The notes: generated from the sequence alone by a model not told the origin. Counted from the stretch's first letter, positions 24,167 to 34,475 are shown. The stretch is DNA of 42,743 bases from Bacteroidetes bacterium GWF2_35_48 (GCA_001769125.1 MEOG01000004.1:1-42743), one strand, 5' to 3'. Made by a program: numbers and translations.

Positions 24167-25954
24167 TTAATCAAGTTTCAATACAGCAAGAAATGCAGAT
24201 TGAGGAATCTCCACATTGCCAACCTGCCTCATGCGTTTTTTTCCTTTTTTCTGCTTTTCAAGAAGTTTTCGTTTACGTGTAATATCTCCACCGTAACATT
24301 TTGCGGTTACATCTTTTCTTAATGCTTTAACCGTTTCACGCGCAATAATTTTCGCACCGATTGCTGCCTGAATAGCAACATCGTATTGCTGACGCGGAAT
24401 AAGTTCTTTAAGTTTTTCACACATTTTACGACCGAAGTCATAGGCATTGTCTGCATGAGTAAGAGTTGAAAGCGCATCCACAGGTTCTCCGTTTAAAAGG
24501 ATATCGAGTTTCGCGAGGCGTGAAGGCTTGTAATCACAAGGATGATAATCAAAAGACGCATAACCTTTGGAAATACTTTTTAACTTATCATAAAAATCAA
24601 AAACAATTTCTCCCAAAGGCATTTCAAAAACAATTTCAACCTTGTCGCTGGTAAGATAGGTTTGATTTTTCAGAATTCCTCTCTTATCAATGCAAAGAGT
24701 CATAATAGAACCGACATATTCTGACCGTGAAATTATCTGCGCAATGATGTATGGTTCTTCAATGTGGTCAATATAATTTGCATCAGGAAGTCCCGAGGGA
24801 TTGTGTACGTCAAATACTTCACCTTTGTTGGTATAAACAGTATACGACACATTGGGAACCGTAGTAATTACGTCCATATCGAATTCTCTGTCGAGACGTT
24901 CCTGAACAATTTCCATGTGAAGTAAACCCAGAAAGCCGCAACGAAAGCCAAAACCCAAAGCAGCAGATGATTCAGGAATAAACGTAAGAGATGCATCGTT
25001 CAACTGAAGCTTTTCAATGGAGGCGCGCAATTCTTCATAATCGTCAGCATCAACGGGATAAATACCGGCAAAAACCATAGGTTTTACATCTTCAAACCCG
25101 TCAATTGGTTTTAAGCAGGGATCTTCAACATGGGTAATTGTATCTCCGACTTTAACTTCGCGAGCAGCTTTTATTCCTGAAATAATATATCCGACATCAC
25201 CTGATCTCACTATAGTTCTTGGCTCTGCGGTAAGTCTTAAAATACCAATTTCATCAGCATAATACTCCTTATCCGTAGCAAAAAATTTCACTAAATCGCC
25301 TTTCTTTAACTCTCCGTTAAAAATTCTGAAATAAGCAATAATGCCGCGGAATGGATTAAATACAGAATCAAAAATCAATGCTTGCAGCGGAGCAGAAGAA
25401 TCTCCCTTTGGCGCAGGAACTCTGAAAATAATAGCTTCTAAAACAGCATCCACTCCCAACCCGGTCTTTGCGCTGACTTCGAGAATTTCCTCCCTTTCAC
25501 AGCCGAGTAAATCTACAATCTGATCTTTGACATCGTCGGGCATTGCTGCCGGCATGTCTATTTTATTAAGTATCGGAATAATCGTCAAATCATTTTCAAG
25601 TGCCTGATACAAATTAGAAATTGTTTGGGCTTGTATTCCCTGAGTAGCATCAACAACCAACAGAGCACCTTCACAAGCAGCAATGGAACGCGATACTTCA
25701 TACGAAAAATCAACATGACCGGGAGTATCAATAAGGTTTAGCGTAAATTTTTTCCCCTCATGCTGATAATCCATCTGAATAGCATGGCTCTTTATTGTTA
25801 TTCCTCGCTCCCTCTCAATATCCATGTCGTCAAGAACCTGATTCTGAAAATCTCTTGCAGAAACAGTTTTTGTCAACTCAAGCAACCTGTCTGCAAGTGT
25901 ACTCTTTCCATGATCAATATGCGCTATTATACAAAAATTACGAATCGTATTCAT
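24167..25954 (-). CDS. lepA: Elongation factor 4 (LepA)
   Basis: A ribosomal GTPase that acts on stalled or assembling ribosomes. The 595 residues have G1 AHIDHGKST (11-19), G2 region [10 protein letters not shown]3 DTPGHVDF, G4 NKID, EF-G-like domains, and the LepA-specific C-terminal domain ([41 protein letters not shown], split by the family's conserved basic stretch). It is the first gene of the lepA-rsfS-ftsH-DUF2007-cdsA-psd run. A TAtaTTTG box on the minus strand at 26009-26016 is a possible promoter. Confidence 0.98.
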   Translation of the reverse strand: MNTIRNFCIIAHIDHGKSTLADRLLELTKTVSARDFQNQVLDDMDIERERGITIKSHAIQMDYQHEGKKFTLNLIDTPGHVDFSYEVSRSIAACEGALLVVDATQGIQAQTISNLYQALENDLTIIPILNKIDMPAAMPDDVKDQIVDLLGCEREEILEVSAKTGLGVDAVLEAIIFRVPAPKGDSSAPLQALIFDSVFNPFRGIIAYFRIFNGELKKGDLVKFFATDKEYYADEIGILRLTAEPRTIVRSGDVGYIISGIKAAREVKVGDTITHVEDPCLKPIDGFEDVKPMVFAGIYPVDADDYEELRASIEKLQLNDASLTFIPESSAALGFGFRCGFLGLLHMEIVQERLDREFDMDVITTVPNVSYTVYTNKGEVFDVHNPSGLPDANYIDHIEEPYIIAQIISRSEYVGSIMTLCIDKRGILKNQTYLTSDKVEIVFEMPLGEIVFDFYDKLKSISKGYASFDYHPCDYKPSRLAKLDILLNGEPVDALSTLTHADNAYDFGRKMCEKLKELIPRQQYDVAIQAAIGAKIIARETVKALRKDVTAKCYGGDITRKRKLLEKQKKGKKRMRQVGNVEIPQSAFLAVLKLD

Positions 25955-26164
25955 CTATTTCCAATATCAATGAGGTCTTAATTTGCTAAACCTCTGAAAA
26001 ATGAACGGCAAATATAATAAATAATACAATCTAAAAACCACTTTATGCATTTTTCATTAAAAGCCCTATATTAAAAGAAAACAGAGACCTTATGCCAGCA
26101 TACGAATAATTGAAAAATTGTTTAATCCGATTTTTATTTGTTTTTTTGCATAAAATCAAAGAAA

Positions 26165-28324
26165 ATGATAAAATTTCAAAATAAAAATTCATATAAAATT
26201 TACAATACATTACTCTTCATAGTTGCGGCAATACTGATTTTATCGGTTATGCCCAAGGGAGTAAAATTTCCCTATGAATACAAAAAAGGAATGCCATGGC
26301 TTCATAGTACTCTTGTTTCTCCCATGAATTTTCCCATTTATAAATCTGATGAAGACTTAAAAAATGAAACAGACAGTATCCAAAAAAACTTTGTGCTATA
26401 TTTTACGTTTGAAAATCAAACAATTATTGATCATTTAACCCTTTTCAGGAAAAAATTTGAAGTAAAATGGAATGAACATTTAAAAAAATATTTTCTGATA
26501 GACACGGAAGCCCAGCAAAATGGCGTAAATAAAAACGTAGAAAAATTAAACATTTTAAAAAACGATTACCTGAATTACTGCTCAAATCTCATTGAAGAAA
26601 CTTATAACAAAGGCATCATTGTATTGCCAAAAACAATCAAAAGCGATTCTCTGGCAAAAAAAACCATCTATGTTATCAAAAACAATATTGCAGAAGAATA
26701 TAAAATCAATGATTTTCTCGATATACAGACTGCCTATAATTTGATTGACAAAGCAACAAATAACAGGAAAGAACATAATTATTATAACGAAGCGTTTAAC
26801 ACTGGTTTTCTGGAAGAACTAAAGATAAAAGAATTTATAGCACCGAATATTTTTTATGATGAAGAAACTACAAAAAAAGTAATCACAAATCTTACAGAAA
26901 ATATTTCTCTGACACGTGGTATGATTGGTGAAGGAGAAAAAATTATTTCAAAAGGAGAAATCATTGATCACATCAAATTCAATATTTTAAATTCATTGAA
27001 AAAAGAATACGAAACCTTCACAACCAGTAATAAAAATTATTATTACATTTTTATTGGTCAGTTTTTATTGATCATGATTTCTTTATTTTCAGTTTTCATG
27101 TTCATCCATACCTTCAGAAACGATGTATTGCATGACAGCATAAAAACAGCCTTCATATTACTGTTAATTGTATTATTGATAACAATTGTCAGTTTTTTTC
27201 TTAAATACAATATTGTAAATCTCTATGTAATTCCGCTTGCAATTTTGCCCATTATACTTCGTACTTTTTATGGGACACGGCTTGCTTTATTTGTACATAC
27301 CATAACGATTCTTACAATAAGTTTTTTTGTGCCTAACGGTTACGAATTTTCGTTACTGCAAATTCTGGCAGGCGCTGCTGCATTATTCAGCCTTACAAGT
27401 GTTCAGCGAAGAGGTCAGCTTTTTCTTACGGCAATCATGATAATAATTACCTATTGTGTTTTATTCTTCGCTATTTCTATCATTCAGGAAGGAGACATTG
27501 CCAAAATTAATTATAAAACCTTTGCATGGTTTGCTGCAAACGGGTTATTGGTGCTTGCATCCTATCCCTTAATTTATATTTTTGAAAAAGCATTTGGATT
27601 TCTTTCAGATGTTACATTACTCGAACTGGCAGACCCGAATAGTAAAGTAATGAGAATGCTGGCTGAAAAAGCACCCGGAACATTTCAGCACGCACTTCAG
27701 GTCTCAAACCTTGTTGAAGAAGTAATGGTAAAAATAGGAGGCAACGCACTGCTTGCAAGAACAGGAGCTTTGTATCATGATATTGGAAAAATAGACATTC
27801 CACAATTTTTCATCGAAAATCAAGGTGTTGGAAAAAATCCACACGATGAACTTGATTTTGACAAAAGTGCTGAAATGATTATTAGCCATGTTAAAGCAGG
27901 TGTTAAGATTGCAGAACAAAACAACATTCCATCTCAAATAATTGACTTTATAAAAACGCATCACGGCAATACAAAAGTCCAGTATTTCTATCGTTCTTTT
28001 TTGAAAAAATATCCAGATAGAGATATTGAAACTGCAAAATTTACCTACACCGGACCTATTCCGATTTCAAAAGAAACCGCAGTTGTAATGATTTGCGATT
28101 CTGTTGAAGCAGCCTCAAGAAGCCTCAGAACTATTACAGAAGATTCTTTAAATAACCTTATTAACACAATCATCAATGATATCATTGCGAATAACCAACT
28201 CATTAATTCAGATATCACATTTAAAGACATTGCGAGTATTCGCGAAATTTTATTCCAGCAACTAAAAAATATTTACCATTCGAGAATTGAGTATCCGAGG
28301 TACGAGGAGATGACCATTATGTAG
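26165..28324 (+). CDS. pgpH: PgpH-type 7TM HD-domain phosphodiesterase (probable c-di-AMP hydrolase)
   Basis: Predicted to hydrolyse c-di-AMP to pApA. I use the ATG at 26165 (719 residues); a TTG at 26138 is in frame. Residue 15-30 is a membrane anchor, 45-290 the extracellular 7TMR-HDED domain, about 292-475 seven membrane helices, and 490-690 the cytosolic HD domain. Metal ligands are visible: His509, His538-Asp539 (YHDIGK), His575, His599-His600 (THHGN) and Asp645 (MICDSVEAA). The domain order is that of Listeria PgpH. Together with CdaA at 8044-8823 the window encodes both synthesis and breakdown of the messenger. Transcribed alone. The gene symbol is by homology of architecture. Confidence 0.9.
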   Translation: MIKFQNKNSYKIYNTLLFIVAAILILSVMPKGVKFPYEYKKGMPWLHSTLVSPMNFPIYKSDEDLKNETDSIQKNFVLYFTFENQTIIDHLTLFRKKFEVKWNEHLKKYFLIDTEAQQNGVNKNVEKLNILKNDYLNYCSNLIEETYNKGIIVLPKTIKSDSLAKKTIYVIKNNIAEEYKINDFLDIQTAYNLIDKATNNRKEHNYYNEAFNTGFLEELKIKEFIAPNIFYDEETTKKVITNLTENISLTRGMIGEGEKIISKGEIIDHIKFNILNSLKKEYETFTTSNKNYYYIFIGQFLLIMISLFSVFMFIHTFRNDVLHDSIKTAFILLLIVLLITIVSFFLKYNIVNLYVIPLAILPIILRTFYGTRLALFVHTITILTISFFVPNGYEFSLLQILAGAAALFSLTSVQRRGQLFLTAIMIIITYCVLFFAISIIQEGDIAKINYKTFAWFAANGLLVLASYPLIYIFEKAFGFLSDVTLLELADPNSKVMRMLAEKAPGTFQHALQVSNLVEEVMVKIGGNALLARTGALYHDIGKIDIPQFFIENQGVGKNPHDELDFDKSAEMIISHVKAGVKIAEQNNIPSQIIDFIKTHHGNTKVQYFYRSFLKKYPDRDIETAKFTYTGPIPISKETAVVMICDSVEAASRSLRTITEDSLNNLINTIINDIIANNQLINSDITFKDIASIREILFQQLKNIYHSRIEYPRYEEMTIM

Positions 28325-28331
28325 TGTTTGC

Positions 28332-28458
28332 AAGAAAACGCCAATTTCATCGTTACGCTTGACCTGAAAAGTAGTCATGTTCATTAGTACACTCCTGATT
28401 TTCAGGTCTTCGCAAGCCCTGCCTACCGGACAGGCAGGCTTGAACTTGACGTTTTCTT
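28332..28458. repeat. Nested three-stem inverted-repeat element after pgpH
   Basis: Outer arms AAGAAAACG (28332-28340) and CGTTTTCTT (28450-28458) enclose two further hairpins: GACCTGAAAA (28361-28370) with TTTTCAGGTC (28400-28409), and CAAGCCCTGCCT (about 28414-28425) with AGGCAGGCTTG (about 28432-28442), one base bulged. The last hairpin, with its CCTACCGGACAGG centre, resembles GC-rich palindromes I recall from other Bacteroidota intergenic regions. It lies in the convergent gap after pgpH and may also end transcription. The 68-codon minus-strand frame across it (28262-28468) is not a gene. Confidence 0.7.
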
Positions 28459-28528
28459 TATCAAACACATCGTTTATTGCTGACTCTAGATAATTTTCTA
28501 ATGGATTAAGGAGTAGGAATAGGATTTA

Positions 28529-28584
28529 GCAATCCTGTGAGGTATTGCAGGCTGAATCGTGCGATGGTTATCCTCACAGGTTTG
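28529..28584 (+). repeat. 56-bp palindromic element, copy 1
   Basis: Arms GCAATCCTGTGAGGTAT (28529-28545) and TATCCTCACAGGTTTG (28569-28584) around 23 bases. Two more copies, in the opposite orientation, are at 37299-37354 and 37413-37468. The preceding GGATTAAGGAGTAGG is also partly shared with copy 2, so the mobile unit may be longer on that side. Confidence 0.85.
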
Positions 28585-28606
28585 CGGGAATTGAAATAAA
28601 ATTCAA

Positions 28607-29617
28607 TCAACTCTGTCGAAAAAACTTAACCACCATTTGTGTGAATCCCTCAAAAGTTTCTTGTTTTAATTGCTGAATTATATCATCACAAAATTGAATA
28701 TCATTAATGAGTTCTGCTGTCTGTCCTGCAATCCATAGATTGTTGTAATTCCCGGGAAGTATAGATTTTTGCAAAAGTGTCATGTTTTTTTTCTGCAGGA
28801 TTTTTTTAAAATAAATTTTTGTAGCAGGATTTTTTGTGATTAATTTTTCGATCCAGTTTTGTTTCAGTCCGATTTTTTTCGCATAAGGTGTATTAATAAT
28901 AGAATTGGGCGTTCCTGAAATTCGTTCACTCAAAACAATATCTTCCATGCCGGCTTCAAGTATCGCTTTTTTATATTCTTCACTGACCTTACATTCGTGC
29001 GATGCAATAAATCGCGTACCCATGCTTATCGCCGATGCTCCAAGCGACAACATAGAAAGAATTCCTGTTCCGTTTGCAATACCTCCTGATGCAACCACAG
29101 GTATTTCAGGAAAATTTTCAATCAAAGCCGGAACAAGAACCTGCAAGGTATAAGGCCCAGCATGACCTCCTGCTCCCTGCCCTACCGCAATAAAACCATC
29201 ACATCCTGCATTAGCGCATTTTTTTGCATGCGTTAAATTCGTAACATCACAATATACTTTTGCTCCATAAGAATGTGCTTTTTCAATCACAATTGAAGGA
29301 TTTCCAAGTGAGGTAGTGAAAAAAGGAACTTTCAATCCAACACAAACTGCAAGTTGTTCTTCAAAAACAGGATTCGATTTCTGAACAATAATGTTCACAC
29401 CATAATTGCCTGACTGAAAATTTGTCTTATACGAATGAAGATTCGCTATAACATTTTTAAGCCCGTTACTATCATAGTTCATTGCGGGAAAAACTCCTGC
29501 AATTCCATTCCGTATAGCAGCTTTCATCATTTCCTCATTTGACACAAGGTACATGGGAGCCATCATGAGCGGAAAACTCAGATTGAGATGTTGCGTTATG
29601 TTTGTGGTTATGTTCAT
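28607..29617 (-). CDS. Nitronate monooxygenase / FabK-like flavoprotein
   Basis: An FMN-dependent TIM-barrel oxidoreductase of 336 residues. PLMMAPMYLVSN opens the barrel, GQGAGGHAG (147-154, candidate catalytic His152) and VVASGGIANGTGI (174-186) plus SMGTRF (198-203) form the flavin phosphate site. The family includes nitronate monooxygenases and the enoyl-ACP reductase FabK; the sequence alone does not settle which. It lies 17 bases after an enoyl-CoA hydratase gene on the same strand, which favours a role in acyl-chain metabolism, but this is inference. Confidence 0.85.
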   Translation of the reverse strand: MNITTNITQHLNLSFPLMMAPMYLVSNEEMMKAAIRNGIAGVFPAMNYDSNGLKNVIANLHSYKTNFQSGNYGVNIIVQKSNPVFEEQLAVCVGLKVPFFTTSLGNPSIVIEKAHSYGAKVYCDVTNLTHAKKCANAGCDGFIAVGQGAGGHAGPYTLQVLVPALIENFPEIPVVASGGIANGTGILSMLSLGASAISMGTRFIASHECKVSEEYKKAILEAGMEDIVLSERISGTPNSIINTPYAKKIGLKQNWIEKLITKNPATKIYFKKILQKKNMTLLQKSILPGNYNNLWIAGQTAELINDIQFCDDIIQQLKQETFEGFTQMVVKFFRQS

Positions 29618-29634
29618 AATACCTATTCCCTATC

Positions 29635-30393
29635 TTATTTTCTTTTATCTAAAAAAGCCTTTAACCCAATTTTTCCTTCATTTCCGACAAGCCGACCGAA
29701 AGCTTCTGCTTCCATTTTTAAGGCTGATGAAAGCTCTGTCTTTTGCCCTTTTATAACAACCTGTTTCAATTCACGAATACTTGTAGCAGGTCTTTTAATT
29801 AATTTTTCTGCTAAAAAAATTGCTTCATTAACGACATTTTCCGGCTTTGTTATTTGTTGCACGATTCCCATTTGCATGGCTCTATCAGCAGAAAAAGACT
29901 CACCTGTCATTAAATAATAAAACGCATTGTTTTTTCCTGCTATTCTTGAAAAAAGTTGTGTTCCTCCACCACCGGGAATAATGCCAAGAAGGCTTTCAGG
30001 CAGGGCAAACTGCGCATCATCGGCAGCAATACAGAAATCGCACCACATTATTAATTCGCAACCTCCACCCATTGCCAGACCGTTTACTGCTGCAATTACA
30101 GGGATTGGCAAGGTTTCAATTTTACTGAAAGAACCATGCACCAAACGACTCACTTCATAAGCCTGATTTTCTCCCATCAGCAACATTTCAGAAATATCTC
30201 CACCCGAAGCAAAAGCCTCATTATTGCCTGTAATAATTATTACCCGAACATCTTTTCGTGAAACAACTTCCTCAAGCAGACAATCTAAGTCGCGTATAAA
30301 CTGAACATTCATCGCATTTTTAACTTCAGGACGGTTAATTCGTGCGATTAATATTCCTTCTTTATATTCCGTTAAAATTGTTTTGTAAGGCAT
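29635..30393 (-). CDS. Enoyl-CoA hydratase/isomerase family protein
   Basis: A crotonase-fold enzyme of 252 residues. The oxyanion-hole regions are FASGGDI (61-67) and GLAMGGG (105-111). Both catalytic Glu residues of true hydratases are present: Glu113 (GGGCEL) and Glu133 (LPESLLGIIPGGGGT). It probably hydrates 2-enoyl-CoA during fatty acid or amino acid breakdown. It is first of a two-gene unit with the flavoprotein behind it. The exact chain-length or branched substrate is not predictable. Confidence 0.92.
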   Translation of the reverse strand: MPYKTILTEYKEGILIARINRPEVKNAMNVQFIRDLDCLLEEVVSRKDVRVIIITGNNEAFASGGDISEMLLMGENQAYEVSRLVHGSFSKIETLPIPVIAAVNGLAMGGGCELIMWCDFCIAADDAQFALPESLLGIIPGGGGTQLFSRIAGKNNAFYYLMTGESFSADRAMQMGIVQQITKPENVVNEAIFLAEKLIKRPATSIRELKQVVIKGQKTELSSALKMEAEAFGRLVGNEGKIGLKAFLDKRK

Positions 30394-30464
30394 ACTAATT
30401 TTTATTTCGGGCTAAATTAATATAAGCTGAGGAATTCACAAATTTATGTTTGAGGTATATCTGT

Positions 30465-30499
30465 AAAAAAAATGACCAGAAATTTTATCCCGGTCATTT
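30465..30499 (-). terminator. Terminator of the SprB-repeat protein gene
   Basis: On the minus strand AAATGACC (30499-30492) pairs with GGTCATTT (30477-30470) around 14 bases, followed by a T run. It lies 24 bases past the stop at 30523. Confidence 0.7.
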
Positions 30500-30522
30500 C
30501 AGATTATAGTAATTTGCTTTTT

Positions 30523-33500
30523 TTATTGCTTAATAATTTTCAAAACCTTATTGTGTTTTTTGTTAATTACACGAATAAAATAAGTTCCCTGTGAAAAATG
30601 AGCAATGTCAATCTTATTTTCAGCAGCGGAGTCTGATATTTTCAATAAATTTCTTCCATAAATATCAAAAATCTCTAATAAAGAAGCTAATTCACAATGA
30701 ACATAAATTTCACCGGTTGTGGGATTAGGAAAAATTCTCAAATCCATTAAACTTTCAATAGTTTTTGTTTGATTTACAAAATCAACGAATACAGTATTTG
30801 TTGCAAAGCAGCCCTGATTATCTACGACTGTAACGGTATAATTTCCCGGCAAAACATTTATTAAATCTTCTGAAGCCTGATTATTACTCCATAGAAAATG
30901 ATACGGGGCAGTACCTCCTGAAACAGTAATATAAATCGCGCCATCATTCATACTTGCTCCTGATGCATTCATAACCGAATCATTTATTATTATTGCTGGA
31001 GGTTCTGCAATGGAAAAGCTTGTAACATCAGAACAAGCATGTGCGTCTGTAAAAGTTAAAGTAAAAATTCCAGCATGTAAATTGGAAATACTGCTTGTAG
31101 TGTCAGATGTAGACCATATATATGAATAAGGATACGTGCCTCCTGCAGTGCTGAGTAAAATTGCGCCATCGCTTCCACCGTTGCAGGATACATGCATACT
31201 ATTTGCGGTATGATAAACAATATCCGGCTCATTAACTGTGATGCTAATTGATTTACTGCAATTATTTGCATCAAGCAACAAAAAAGTATAAATATCTGCA
31301 TTCAGGTTAGAATATGTATAGGGGAGCATAAATGAAAAACCTGAAAATTGAAGCGAATAGGGAGCTGTTCCACCGCTTGCAGAAAATGCGATACTGCCAT
31401 TGTTCCCTCCAAAGCACAAATTGTCTGTAATGTCATACAATGGTTGTAGTTCATCGGGTTGTAAAACTAAAACTGTTCCTGTGCCTATACAACCGGCATA
31501 ATCGGTAACAACCACACTATGCATTCCGGCTGGCAAACCTGTTATTGTTTCATTTGTACTGCCATTAGACCACAAAAGCTGATAGGGCTGAACTCCACCC
31601 GAAACAATTACATCAGCACTTCCGGTACTGTCGCCATAACATGTTGTTACAGGCGTTGCACTTAAAACCAAGGAAGGGCCATCTATGTTATTTATGGCTA
31701 CAATAGCAGTTTTTACACATTGATTATTGTCTGTTATCTGTACCTGATATGCTCCCGCAGTAAGATTTAAAGCAGTATCATTCGTTTGTTGCAATACATC
31801 ATTCCACAATATAAAATAAGGAGCAATTCCGCCAGTGATAGCAACGGTTGCATACCCGTCACCTGCGCTGCAATGAGCATCGGCTTTATTTGTTGTTAGG
31901 ATAATTTCTGAAGGTTCATTTATTATAATAGTATCATACAAAAAACAATTGTTTGTATCGCGAACCGTAAGACTGTAAGAGCCGGCAGTAATTGAATTCA
32001 GCGATGAACTTAACGAACCATCAGACCAGGCAAAAGAATAAGGCATAGAACCTCCTGTAACCTGTGGGATAATATTGCCGGTAGCAGTTCCATAACAAAG
32101 TGGATGCGATACAGTATATTCAACAGCTAAAGACTCAGGTTCTGTAATTGTAACTCCGGTAAAGATAAAACAACCGTTTGCGTCTATTGCCTTAAGTCCT
32201 AAATAACCCGAACATAAATTGGTTAATACAGGCGAATTCTCTGCATTAAGATACGTGTAAGGAGGCGTACCTCCCGAAACATTAATTATCGCCATCCCTG
32301 CACATTCTCCATGACATTTATTATTTACCTGACTAACCGTATAGGATAAAGGAGCCGGTACGTATATAGAATGGGAAACAGAAGATGTGCAATTATTTTT
32401 TGAAACAGTTAGTTGTATTGTATGCGTTCCGGGAGTATACCATGCAACATTGTAGGGACCGAAATCGATTCCTGAATTAATAATAGCACCGTCAAAATTC
32501 CAGCTATATGTAGAACCTGATGGAGCAGAGCCTGTAAAATTAATATTGGAAGAAATACCAAAACAACTTATTGGAGTAAAATCAAACTCAGCATTGGTTT
32601 GTGGAGTGAACGTTATTTGTACGATATCGCTAAACACACATGATTGCTCGGAATTATAAGTTTCTGTCCAGATAAAGGTGTAGACTCCATAAGCTGTAAC
32701 ACTAACATTTGAATTGTAAGCAGAAGGATTACTGAAAGAAGCATTTCCGGGATTTCCGGAAGCAAGTGTCCACACACCTGTGTTTTGCAAATGATTTTCT
32801 GCATGAAGTAAATAAGACATTCCACAAACATCATCATCTATTCCTGCATTAGGGTAAGGCATGGAGCAACACGGACCTGTATTTGGGTTAACAGCAACAA
32901 TAAAAGAAGTATCATAATCACAACCAAAATTATCAACCACATGCAGGTTGTAAATTTGATTTCCCAAACTTGTGGGTATTGCTGTACCAGAGCCGTTAGA
33001 CTGTGAAACAATTCCTCCCGAGGAACCTGAAGTCCAGTAAAAATCTGCAGGATTGTAGGTATTTGTATATGAAAACTGCGGAGGAACAATATCTGAATTA
33101 AAATTTAAGCTCCACCAAAAAATGTAACCGTTATCTGAGCCTATATTATCTTCAACATGAATAGTCCAATTGCCATTTAGAACACAACCTAAAAGATCTG
33201 TAAAAGAACCTGTAGTGGCATAATTCCCTGCAGGAGCTGTTGTACCGCCCATAACAGGCAGAGGAACAGTTGCAGTTGGAGTCCAACAATAGGTTGCTCC
33301 AACTCCAGGAGCTGTATTTGAATCAATATCAATAGGCTGACCGAAATAAGTTGAACCATACCCATTGGGATAAGTAAGAATATTCAGATACTGACCACTT
33401 GGGCAGATCAACCAGATTGTAAGGTCTCCTATATATGAATGTTCAATATTCAAACAAACAGAAGCTACATCAGTAATACTGCTTATCGTCTGATCAGGTA

Positions 33501-34443
33501 AAAAATGCGAATTAGTAATAGTTGTTTCTATAGGATGCCCCTGACCGTCTGGCAGATAAGTAAGACCCGCTACCATGGTGTCAACAATATGAGTCCATGT
33601 ATTTTCAGAAAACATTCCTGCTTCCATCAATACAGAACTTCCAAGACAAATAGTATCTGGATAAATGTATGAATTTTGAAAATTTGGTTCAGCAGAAACT
33701 AATATCAAAATACAAGCAAAATTGCTGTTCGTACAAAAATTCTGATCGGTTCCACGAACAATAACATTATAAGCTCCAACAGGCCATGTATGGGTTGCCA
33801 GGGTAATTCCGGTTCCGGTTAAAGGCAAAGAACCATCGCCAAACTCCCAGTGGAATGAAGTAGTTGCATCAGATTGGGCATAATTTGTACCAGATGTAGG
33901 ATAAGAACCTGTAACGTTAAGCGTTAAAGGTGTATTCTGGCAGATACGGATGGTATCGCCATTATAAAAAGGAGTACTTGGGTTATCAATTGTAATGTTG
34001 AAAGGCTGACAGGGAAATGTACAACTGATTAAAGCAACCCAACCTGGATTTGTAACAGAACCATCAGAAGTCCATTTAATAGTAAGGCAACCATCCGTAG
34101 ATGAAGTTATAACCTGACCGATAATAATAGCCGGATTAACACCTTCTGCCTGAACCAATAAATTTCCTGTAGTATTAGGTCCATCGTAAATATAAAGATG
34201 GTCGCAGCATTGTTCGCTGGTAAAGCTGGTAAATGTTAATGAAATTTGTGACCCGGGCAAATCAGAACAAAAAGTACGAATAAAACTTTCATTATTATTA
34301 TATGAGCCTGACTCGCCTCCGGAATCATAAAATGTACCACTGCAAGTATTTACTGTTGCGGCATTTGACATATTGTAGGTTTGTGCATACCCTGCAACAC
34401 AAAAAAATAAAAAGAGCAAAGCAGAAGAATAAAATTGTTTCAT
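30523..34443 (-). CDS. Large T9SS surface protein with CUB, PKD, P-domain and seven SprB repeats
   Basis: A 1306-residue cell-surface protein. In order: signal peptide (1-20), CUB-like domain (about 24-145, with EQCCDHLYIYDGPNTTG), PKD-like domain (about 165-250, WEFGDGS), proprotein-convertase P domain (about 308-450, SHSYIGDLTIWLICPSG style), a second PKD-like region (about 615-695), and seven SprB repeats between about 702 and 1215. Each repeat has a C-x-G start, a GG-x-x-PY core and an LWSNG or WSDG turn. The T9SS sorting domain closes it (LRIFPNPTTGEIYVH, GTYFIRVI). SprB-type repeats occur in gliding adhesins, so adhesion is likely. There is no protease domain. Confidence 0.9.
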   Translation of the reverse strand: MKQFYSSALLFLFFCVAGYAQTYNMSNAATVNTCSGTFYDSGGESGSYNNNESFIRTFCSDLPGSQISLTFTSFTSEQCCDHLYIYDGPNTTGNLLVQAEGVNPAIIIGQVITSSTDGCLTIKWTSDGSVTNPGWVALISCTFPCQPFNITIDNPSTPFYNGDTIRICQNTPLTLNVTGSYPTSGTNYAQSDATTSFHWEFGDGSLPLTGTGITLATHTWPVGAYNVIVRGTDQNFCTNSNFACILILVSAEPNFQNSYIYPDTICLGSSVLMEAGMFSENTWTHIVDTMVAGLTYLPDGQGHPIETTITNSHFLPDQTISSITDVASVCLNIEHSYIGDLTIWLICPSGQYLNILTYPNGYGSTYFGQPIDIDSNTAPGVGATYCWTPTATVPLPVMGGTTAPAGNYATTGSFTDLLGCVLNGNWTIHVEDNIGSDNGYIFWWSLNFNSDIVPPQFSYTNTYNPADFYWTSGSSGGIVSQSNGSGTAIPTSLGNQIYNLHVVDNFGCDYDTSFIVAVNPNTGPCCSMPYPNAGIDDDVCGMSYLLHAENHLQNTGVWTLASGNPGNASFSNPSAYNSNVSVTAYGVYTFIWTETYNSEQSCVFSDIVQITFTPQTNAEFDFTPISCFGISSNINFTGSAPSGSTYSWNFDGAIINSGIDFGPYNVAWYTPGTHTIQLTVSKNNCTSSVSHSIYVPAPLSYTVSQVNNKCHGECAGMAIINVSGGTPPYTYLNAENSPVLTNLCSGYLGLKAIDANGCFIFTGVTITEPESLAVEYTVSHPLCYGTATGNIIPQVTGGSMPYSFAWSDGSLSSSLNSITAGSYSLTVRDTNNCFLYDTIIINEPSEIILTTNKADAHCSAGDGYATVAITGGIAPYFILWNDVLQQTNDTALNLTAGAYQVQITDNNQCVKTAIVAINNIDGPSLVLSATPVTTCYGDSTGSADVIVSGGVQPYQLLWSNGSTNETITGLPAGMHSVVVTDYAGCIGTGTVLVLQPDELQPLYDITDNLCFGGNNGSIAFSASGGTAPYSLQFSGFSFMLPYTYSNLNADIYTFLLLDANNCSKSISITVNEPDIVYHTANSMHVSCNGGSDGAILLSTAGGTYPYSYIWSTSDTTSSISNLHAGIFTLTFTDAHACSDVTSFSIAEPPAIIINDSVMNASGASMNDGAIYITVSGGTAPYHFLWSNNQASEDLINVLPGNYTVTVVDNQGCFATNTVFVDFVNQTKTIESLMDLRIFPNPTTGEIYVHCELASLLEIFDIYGRNLLKISDSAAENKIDIAHFSQGTYFIRVINKKHNKVLKIIKQ

Positions 34444-34467
34444 AGGTTAATGTTTTCTATTTAGACA

Positions 34468-34475
34468 CAAAAATA
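34468..34475 (-). promoter_or_regulatory. Putative -7 box of the SprB-repeat protein gene
   Basis: The minus strand reads TATTTTTG here, 24 bases before the ATG. The -33 region has no clear TTTG. A separate promoter would uncouple this gene from the GWxTD gene 190 bases upstream. Confidence 0.35.

Noticed and set aside
23737-24282. 181-codon open frame on the plus strand
   Set aside because: Antisense to rsfS; its AVFLTAVFLT section is the complement of the 15-bp repeat.
28262-28468. 68-codon open frame on the minus strand
   Set aside because: It runs through the nested hairpin element and into the end of pgpH on the other strand. Its stems explain the sequence better than a protein does.
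28607-30393. A complete fatty-acid beta-oxidation operon
   Set aside because: Only the hydratase and a flavoprotein are present; no thiolase, dehydrogenase or ligase gene adjoins them.
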